A DNA stretch of 64,000 bases, from positions 15,880,268 through 15,944,267 of the forward strand of contig CM039462.1 of NCBI GenBank assembly GCA_022414725.1, written 5' to 3'. The stretch comes from Microglena sp. YARC (lineage: Eukaryota > Chlorophyta > Chlorophyceae > Chlamydomonadales > Chlamydomonadaceae). This document shows positions 57,314 through 64,000 of the stretch, piece after piece (the stretch's first letter is position 1; every line of letters begins with the position of its first letter). A program made the translations under genes and the position numbers. The notes under the pieces were generated by a model that saw nothing but the letters and a program-made list of their open reading frames with translations, searched no databases and had not been told where the DNA came from.

Positions 57314-57344
<31 letters not shown>

Positions 57345-57595
57345 ACCATACCTACCACCTCCCCCCCACAATACCAAACCCCACCACCCCTGTTTGTAAT
57401 TAGGGAGGCGGTGGCAACCAGAACAATGACACGTTTTTTAGTTGTTGCATTCGAAATATTACCACCCACACACACACACACACCCACACTCACCCACCCA
57501 CCCACACAATACCTATCACCTCCCCCCTCAATACCAACCCCTTCAACGCCTGTTAGTAATTAGGGAGGCGGTGACAAGCGGTACAATGACACGTC
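57300..57595. repeat. CA-rich tract with ~161-bp duplication
   Basis: A 25-base C run (57306-57330) and CA repeats lead to GTTTGTAATTAGGGAGGCGG...ACAATGACACG at about 57390. The whole arrangement recurs about 160 bp later (GTTAGTAATTAGGGAGGCGG at about 57551). No gene. Confidence 0.75.
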
Positions 57596-57639
57596 ACTAT
57601 CCCTAGATGGCTCTGTGGATTTTGGCACTGGCACATCGT

Positions 57640-58190
57640 GGCAAAATCATCTGTCGAGTTTCGCTGAAATCTTTGAGCTTCGCATAGGAACTGCCTCAGG
57701 GAGCTGACTAGCAGCTGCTGCTCGTAGCCAAAAAGAAAAGGTACGGGAACCTTGTATTCACTGTACAACTGGGGCCATGTAACTTAAGTCAAGTTCAAAT
57801 AAGTTACAACTGGATATGATCCATATATTCTCAACATGGTTTAATGCCGATGGTTGCATTTTCCCGGTAATTGTTTTTACTGCAGAAGACGGTGAGCAGC
57901 CAAATTGCTGGCTTGAGCCATGTAACCAACTTGATGTTCTACTTCAGCATGGTTTAAGGCTGGTGATTACATTTTTCTGGTAGTTCTTTTGACACCCAAA
58001 GACGGCGAGCAGTTAAATTCTTGCTGGATCTATGTGGCCGAGTTCAAGTTTCAGTTCAACATGGTTTTAGGCTGGAGCGCACTGCTTCGTTTTGGGGCTA
58101 CGCGTAGCAGCGTCTAGGAAGCTCACTTTCCCATTCCTTGGGCCAAACCTAAAGCTAGCCAGTGTGAACGAAAGCTGACATAGTGACATG
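57640..58190. repeat. Cluster of SINE-like dispersed fragments
   Basis: GACGG.GAGCAGCCAAATTGCTGGC...CATGTAACC...CATGGTTTAAGGCTGGTG occurs twice in a row (about 57890 and 57990), with a weaker copy at about 57780. It is followed by GGGGCTACGCGTAGCAGC, also found at 54400. CTCAGGGAGCTGACTAGCAGCTGCTGC...GCCAAAAAGAAAAG at about 57690 matches text at 42120. No coding sequence. Confidence 0.5.
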
Positions 58191-58690
58191 GCAGGCATTC
58201 CAATGCAGCTGCAATCCTTGGGTTTGCCCCATTGGCTGGCTAATGGGGCTGGCGGGAAGCTGCCATGAGTAACCCAAAAGGGAAACAGTGCTGGTGCGTG
58301 GACATACACACGGGGGGACTTCGAATTGGTAGATGGTGAGTAGCCCAGAGTTGTGTAAAAACTATGTAACAATCCAATCCAAATTAAGGCTGGTGGACAA
58401 ACAGGGGTTCCAGCCCCCCTTGAATGTATGGGAGGCAGGAGCCCCCACCACGCGTTAACCATTCTGGAAGAATAAATAAATAGTGTGCCTTATTACGAGG
58501 CGTGAGGTTGACGTGGCAAGCCTGTTTGCTTGCGCTGGGGCCAGCTACCTTCTGGAAGAACAAGGCTTGAATCTGAGTCCAAGGGCAAGCCAGGATTGGG
58601 GCATTGGGCGCCGCTGGCTGGCTTGAGGCCCTACCACTGGCACTGCTTCCCATCCCACTTTGAACAACCCGGGCGCATTCAACTGAGCTT
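58190..58690 (+). repeat. Dispersed repeat family R1, copy 2
   Basis: Homologous to 42880-43310, with an extra stretch of about 75 bp at 58463-58540. Its best-preserved parts are GAATCTGAGTCCAAGGGCAAG and GGGCGCCGCTGGCTGGCTTG. Confidence 0.55.
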
Positions 58691-58800
58691 GGGGAGGAAG
58701 GACAGCGGCGACCATAAGAGGCTGAAACACAGTTAGGTGCCCCACCATGCTTTCATGCTTTTGGAAGAACAGAACTTGAATCTGAATCTAAGTTCATGCC

Positions 58801-59085
58801 AGGATGCCTACGTGCTGCCATGCCAGCCTGTCATGTACTGCCATGCCAGGATGCCCGCATGATGCCATCCCGGCCTGTCATGTACTGCCATGCCAGGATG
58901 CCCGCGTGATGCCATCCCGGCCTGTCATGTACTGCCATGTCAGGATGTCCACTGGATGCCATGCCAGCCTGTCATGTACTGCCATGCCAGGATGCCCGCT
59001 TGATGCAATGTCAGCCTGTCATGTACTACCATGCCAGGATGCCCACGTGATGCCATGCCAGCTTGTCATGTGCTGCCATGCAATG
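58801..59085. repeat. 47-bp minisatellite, six copies
   Basis: GCCTGTCATGTACTGCCATG starts at 58826, 58873, 58920, 58967 and 59014, with a variant at 59061, giving an exact 47-bp period. It ends where the right segmental duplicate begins. Confidence 0.93.
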
Positions 59086-60105
59086 TAAGACAACGCATAT
59101 GGTACAAATCCCTTACATTTCTGAGGGTGACAGTTAAGAAGGTGGACCTACAAAGCAAGCAGATTAATACTTGCCCCAACAGACATGACTGGTGCAAGTA
59201 TCAATCTCCTAATTATAGATTGGGTAGGGTATACACATGCATCAAATGCGAGCGCCAGCTAGCACCATCTCAATGTGCTCACGAGATGTAATGTTGAATC
59301 ATTTGTAATGTTGGTCTCGTCAGCTAGCTAGCACCCTCTCACTCTGAGCACAAGGTGTACAGTGGATTGATCCACGAGTCTGCAATCTTCCAAGGTCCAG
59401 TCATCCTCCAGTTGTTTGCCAGCAAAGATGATTCTTTGCTGATCTATAGGAATACCTTGGCTGTCTTGTATCCTGGCCTTCAGTGCATCAATCATGTCTG
59501 TTGCATGTGCATACACAGCGTATGTTTTTCCATTAAGGTCTTTTACAAACACCCTCAGCTCCTCCTCCCCACATACATTCATCTTGGTCTGGGCTGTTTT
59601 GACAGATGTCGCATTGCCAGCCTCCAGCTTGACCGCATGCAGTAACGCAGCCTCATGCCCTGCATCTTCGTGCCACAAGCGCCCGGCCTCCTCCCCGAAC
59701 ATGACTGAGTACAGCGTGGTAGTCTTAGCAAGGCGCTTGTTGTGGTTGTCAATGTCCAGGGCGGAGACTGGGTCGTGGGCAATGACCCCCATGCCTAGCT
59801 CCTCACACAAGCGCATGTAGAGGTGGGGGCGCAACATGTGTGCGTGCCAGACCTAAATCAGCATTGAATGAGCAGCTGAGGTTTCAATTATCATGCCTTA
59901 TATACATGATCATGAAAAACCTAATAATTATCTTCATAGAGCTTGACCTAACGTCCTCCGTCATTGCATGTCCTATCTTTCTCATTATTGTGACATATAT
60001 ACCCTTGTATCGATTATCATGACAAACCTAGTAAGCATCTTTATATTACTCGACCACATGTCCAATTTACCCCTATTCCTAAATCCAAAGGATCCCTCAC
60101 TGAGT

Positions 60106-61275
60106 ATGATACGTATAGAGTGATTGCGGTTGGATCAGTCACTGACTATCATAAGTATAGAGTGATTGCGGTTGGATCAGTCACTGAGTATTATAAGTAT
60201 AGAGTGATTGCGGTTGGATCAGTCACTGAGTATTATAAGTAAAGAGTGATTGCGGTTGGATCAGTCACTGAGTATTATAAGTATTGAGTGATTGCGGTTG
60301 GATCAGTCACTGAGCATTACAAGTATAGAGTGATTGCGGTTGGATCAGTCACTGAGTATTATAAGTATTGAGTGATTGCGGTTGGATCAGTCACTGAGCA
60401 TTACAAGTATAGAGTGATTGCGGTTGGATCAGTCACCGAGTACCGTATGCGCCTAAGAAAATGGCGAAAACTTTGGAGGATGGGTCTCGCCAATTCTGGT
60501 GGGGCTTGGCGCCTGGGCCAAAACAGGGAGCCCCTGGAACTAGGGCTGTCCGCCAACATTGTGGCAGGGTTCACTTCAATATAGTGTACTGACACCCCAA
60601 GGTTCCAATTATAGTCAAACGACCATCAGACCATCGAATTTCGGTCCAGCCATTGAATGGATGGATCCTCACAGAACTTCAGTCTGATGATGGGGTCTTG
60701 GCATATGAGGATTCAGAGCTTGATGAGGGGCTGTCTGAGAAATCGAACGATGGTGAAGAGTCTGGTGGCGATAGATCTGATGAGGAGGGATTTTCCGATG
60801 CATGGAGTATATAGACACCCTTGCTACATTTGTTTTCATCCAACTATGGCTCCCACTTGAATCTGGTTTAAATCGCAATCGAGGCTTAGTGTTTGCTGGC
60901 AGAATAAACCTAGATGGTATAAAATCTGCCAAACCAGACTCTGAATATGATTGTAACATGTATTTTAATCCAACTCTGGGCTGCTCTTTGTTTCCTTTTG
61001 ATTCACACCTGACTCTGGTTCGAATGGAAAGAAAACAATTTGAAAGGATACCGCCAATGTGTAACTAGAGCCAATTTATGGAGCCCCCCAGTTTCGTAAA
61101 ATCCGCCATCTTTAATGGTGTAAAATATTTCAGTCGTTTTGGGGATTTTCCGCCAACCCTATTTACCGTCATTTTCTTAGATGCGTACGGTATTTTAAGT
61201 ATATAGAGCGATTGCGTATGGATCAGTCACTGAGTAGGATAAGTATTGAGCGATTGCGGTTGGATCAGTCAGCTT
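60106..61275. repeat. 41/42-bp intronic minisatellite, right copy, split by an insertion
   Basis: About nine units from 60106 to 60440 and two more at 61193-61275, separated by the TIR element. Most units are of the AGTATTATAAGTATAGAGTG type, without the strict alternation of the left copy. Confidence 0.9.
60443..61190. mobile_element. 748-bp TIR element in the intronic minisatellite, TA flanks
   Basis: The left end CCGTATGCGCCTAAGAAAAT and the inward-read right end CCGTACGCATCTAAGAAAAT agree at 17 of 20 bases. TA flanks both ends (60441-60442 and 61191-61192), and the minisatellite resumes on either side, so the empty site is the left gene copy. The interior has an acidic frame (SDDGVLAYEDSELDEGLSEK at about 60681-60740, then SNDGEESGGDRSDEEG), which could be the tail of a lost transposase or of a captured gene. 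No complete transposase is present. The TA duplication suggests the Tc1/mariner/pogo group. Confidence 0.78.
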
Positions 61276-62825
61276 GGGATTCAGTTCATCAATGACTTTT
61301 CTTATCAGACCTTCCTGTCACAGTTGGGCAAGTCCCTTTAGCATGTCTGGCCTACCCCTGGACTGTAACATACATACATGGAGCTGCCTTGGGCAGACGG
61401 TCATTCATGGCAACTACCTGAATACCCTGAGATACAGGTACATATAAGTTTGTATGAGAGTACGTGTCGGCAATCATGTTAGTTATGCCTTCTTAGCAGA
61501 GGCAGGTGGTCATAAACAATGAGATAATCTTCGTTGTTTGAGAAGTTATTTACTGCGACAGAGATGTGGTGAAGAGGAAGGTATTATAATTGCTGACAAT
61601 GTGTGCAGAGTAAACTTGTACGCCTATGATCTATCTGGCTATTCTGAGTGAATCACCGCCAGGCTTGCAGACGTCTTGAATAATTCTGTCAAGTTTACAA
61701 GTTGGGGGTAGAAATACATAAGTATGAAGTGGTGGTATTTGACAGTGACCTACTAAAGGGAGGAGTGACTAACAAATAGAAGTTCCCAGGCCAAGACCTT
61801 CCCATTAAGGAGGAGTTCATTAACTCAGGAATTATCTTCAAGGGGAAACATGGCAGGAATGGCGGCACACACAATGCTAGTGAAAGACAATATGTTGCTG
61901 CTGGGTTACTTACTTACTCAGGCAATCTGGAAATGGTGCAACATTTTGCTCAGTGTAGTCTGATCATAGTGCAGTCTGATCATCTTGGTAATTATCAGAG
62001 ATATTTTCTATAATATGTAATCTCTGAATGCTTCTTAATGATCCACGAGACCAACATTGGTTGCTGCTATCTCAGGTTGCCATTATAACATTTTCCATCA
62101 AGGCTATTTTCATAAAAGCATCGTCCTTACGGTCAATGAGTTTTTTCCAAAAGCCAATATATTGTCTCAACCATTGTGCCCATGCATGCAATATATTATG
62201 TCATTAAGGACCGAATCGGTAGGGGAGTGATCTCTAAACGCCAAGATCCCTTTTCATAAACTTATTCTGAAAAGTTCCAAATCTTCCTTTAAGACCGTGA
62301 GAAGTATTAGTATTACACAGGCGGTCTGGAGCCCACGCTTCACACACATAGTTAAGGGTTGGCTGAATCGATCAGTGTGCCATAAAGATAACCTAAAAGA
62401 TTGGCATTTGCGAAATCCATCTTCTCTGTTTGCTACCTGCCCCTGCTTACCCTTTTATTTTTCCTCCTTTCCCAAAGAAACGTCTGGTTATTATGTCTAA
62501 TGGTAGAATGGCCAAGTTCGCCAACCCACATCCAGGGTTATTCACCCCCAGCTCTGTCTCCCGAGGGAACACATTCTACAGCCTGCGTCCTGAGACGCAA
62601 CCAATTGAACAGCCTGCGTCCTGGCACAACCGACCCGCAACCGACCCAAAGCCGACCCATAGCCTGCGTCCTACGACGCGACCAACCCACTGATGCCGTT
62701 TGTCTGCGACGCAACGTGCGGACCCTCCCAACGTCTCAGGTCGCAAAGGACCCTTCGACGATGCGTCTGCGACGCAGGACGCAGCGTCCTGAACAACCCT
62801 GCCAGCATCCTCTTACACCTCGCAC
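61276..62825. other. Rest of the gene intron, right copy
   Basis: Collinear with 50881-52405. Includes the GCGTCCTG/GACGC motif cluster at 62578-62795. No conserved coding frame. Confidence 0.55.
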
Positions 62826-64000
62826 CTCGTCCACATTTCCGGAGGGCGCCAACACGGGGGGCATGTTTACATCCCCCATGTAGATCTTGAGCAGCAGGAA
62901 GCGAGCGTACTCAAATACGCACTCCTCGTCGCTGCTGATCTGGGCATGCCTGTCCCGCATGTGGTCAGCAATGGTGGCCGCTTGCTGCCTTAGTCCGACA
63001 GGAAAGGTGACCTTGATGGCAGTAGTTTCCGTTGGAATAAAGCCATACTGACGGGGGGAAATGAGATAATATAGTTGAAGCACCTAATAATTAGCAATGG
63101 CAGGGGAGGGGAGGGAAGGCCAGGCAGAGCAGGGCAGGGGGGAAATATGCCTCTAGTGCCGCACGAAGGGTGTGGTTTATGAGATGCCTTGACGTGCGGT
63201 GTCTGAGATGTAACTCAATGCCCGAGGAATGATCTCGGTTAAGCGTAGCGGATATCGATCCTCACATCGAGGTACCTATATAGAAGATTTCTCCGGCTCG
63301 AACGAACTGATGTCGTAGTTACCTAGCAGCTTCGTTCGCGAACGTGCTTGGCAACCACGTGCTCGGCAACTACGTACGATAAAACCGATACCGAGTGGAT
63401 CGACCAGAGTAGGACAGGCCGCGCAGGGAGGCCGCGCGGTTCTGCGGTTCTTTGATTCTTTCCAAAAATCCGGTTTACATGAAATGGAAGTCCGAACTCC
63501 GGAGGACGAGTTGCGGTCTGACCTCAGACAAATCGCGGATCTGTAAAATTGCTGCCACTGGGCCACAGGCCTGCGGGGCTGAGGGGAAGCTGACCCTGAG
63601 CTAAAGTAACCTACTGAGTGATGTGTGGCCGAGTCCGAAAGATTGGAGCTACAATTTTACATTGGGGCTGGCTTACAACATGCAATCCCATACATGCATG
63701 CTGCATCCACCCATGGGCTACGGCAGTACCCCATCTGTAACAATCCGCCGAGCATAAAAAAAAACAATCTGGCAATTCATGGTATGGTAGAAAACGGACA
63801 TTACTTTGTAGGTGGTCGTGGTGTACTTCCATGGTCGTGTGTCTAGGGGTTGGAACCAAAATATGATTTGTTCGCGTTTACGTTTTCCTAGTAAAAAATA
63901 CAGACAGCGAGCAGCCAAATTACTGCTGACTGGCCTGGCTGAAGCCATGTAACCATGTTCAAGTGACAAGCCTCTCAGAATGATTTGAAAATGGCTCAAA

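Larger units (their letters stand above)
59328..63046 (-). pseudogene. WHxH-domain / ubiquitin-like gene, right copy (broken exon 1)
   Basis: Same two-exon layout as the left copy. Exon 1 is 63046-62826 with the same GAG|GTGCGAG donor, and exon 2 runs 59852-59328 after CTGATTTAG. Exon 2 is intact: the [20 protein letters not shown] region, then a full-length ubiquitin-like domain of about 76 residues ending LVLRVRGC and a stop. Ubiquitin's terminal Gly-Gly is Gly-Cys here, so cleavage and conjugation are unlikely and it is better seen as a fused C-terminal domain. Exon 1 has lost 4 bp (GAGC) at about 62993, creating an immediate TAA at codon 19. The rest of exon 1 is unchanged in the old frame. 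A shortened protein from a downstream Met (59837) is possible. Confidence 0.6.
59085..63999. repeat. Segmental duplication, right copy (continues past window)
   Basis: Direct copy of 49260-53770. The last bases (AAGTGACAAGCCTCTCAGAA at 63961) still match the left copy at 53741, so the duplication runs off the end. It differs by a 748-bp TIR insertion at 60443-61190 and many small changes. Confidence 0.9.

Noticed and set aside
57390..57600. A second hAT end, since TGTAATTAGGGAGGCGG resembles TGTAATTAGGGATCGG at 25641
   Set aside because: It occurs as a local duplication in a CA-rich tract with no inverted partner and no 8-bp duplication.

Overview
This window is nuclear DNA from a repeat-rich eukaryote. 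It has GT-AG introns, Ty1/copia LTR retrotransposons, a LINE, TIR DNA transposons, satellites, and very long G/C homopolymers. It has no operons, prokaryotic promoters, rRNA or intact tRNA genes. My best guess is a green alga of the Dunaliella/volvocalean kind (mid-range GC, poly-C/poly-G runs, CA/CCCA-rich simple repeats). That is an impression, not a demonstration.

Layout. 1-6028: a 151-bp satellite, nearly perfect at its right end and badly scrambled at its left. 6057-7002: a copia 3' end and a solo LTR. 7162-7969: two small TA-flanked inverted-repeat elements. 7980-9372 and 22313-22990: two halves of one ~305-bp tandem array, split by a 12.9-kb element (9373-22309) with 28-bp terminal inverted repeats and a 3-bp ATT duplication (CACTA-like). 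That element was itself hit by a LINE (about 12690-15290) and a non-autonomous copia (16605-20874). 25646-28229: a hAT-like element with an 8-bp duplication, containing a MITE cluster and a second, 5'-truncated copy of the same LINE. 29127-41134: a copia element whose LTRs differ at one visible base, interrupted inside gag by another copia (30711-35674) on the opposite strand. 42297-42638: a solo LTR. 44041-49020: a 75-bp satellite.

Host-gene content is confined to 49.3-64 kb. A segment of about 4.3-4.9 kb is present twice in direct orientation (about 49260-53770 and 59085-63999, running off the window). Each copy carries a two-exon minus-strand gene for a protein with a V-W-H-x-H domain and a C-terminal ubiquitin-like domain. 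The copies carry complementary damage: the left has a stop inside the ubiquitin fold, and the right has a 4-bp deletion in exon 1. Between the copies lie a ~1.8-kb CCCATG/CCCACA repeat, other simple repeats and SINE-like fragments.

At least five target-site duplications (CCTAA, ATT, CTTGT, CTTGTAAT, TTGGT/GGCGG/GTTGT) fix element boundaries exactly and give an insertion order. Apart from the RT-RNase H block of the 29-41 kb copia element and the WHxH-ubiquitin genes, I see no open frame that I believe encodes a functional protein.
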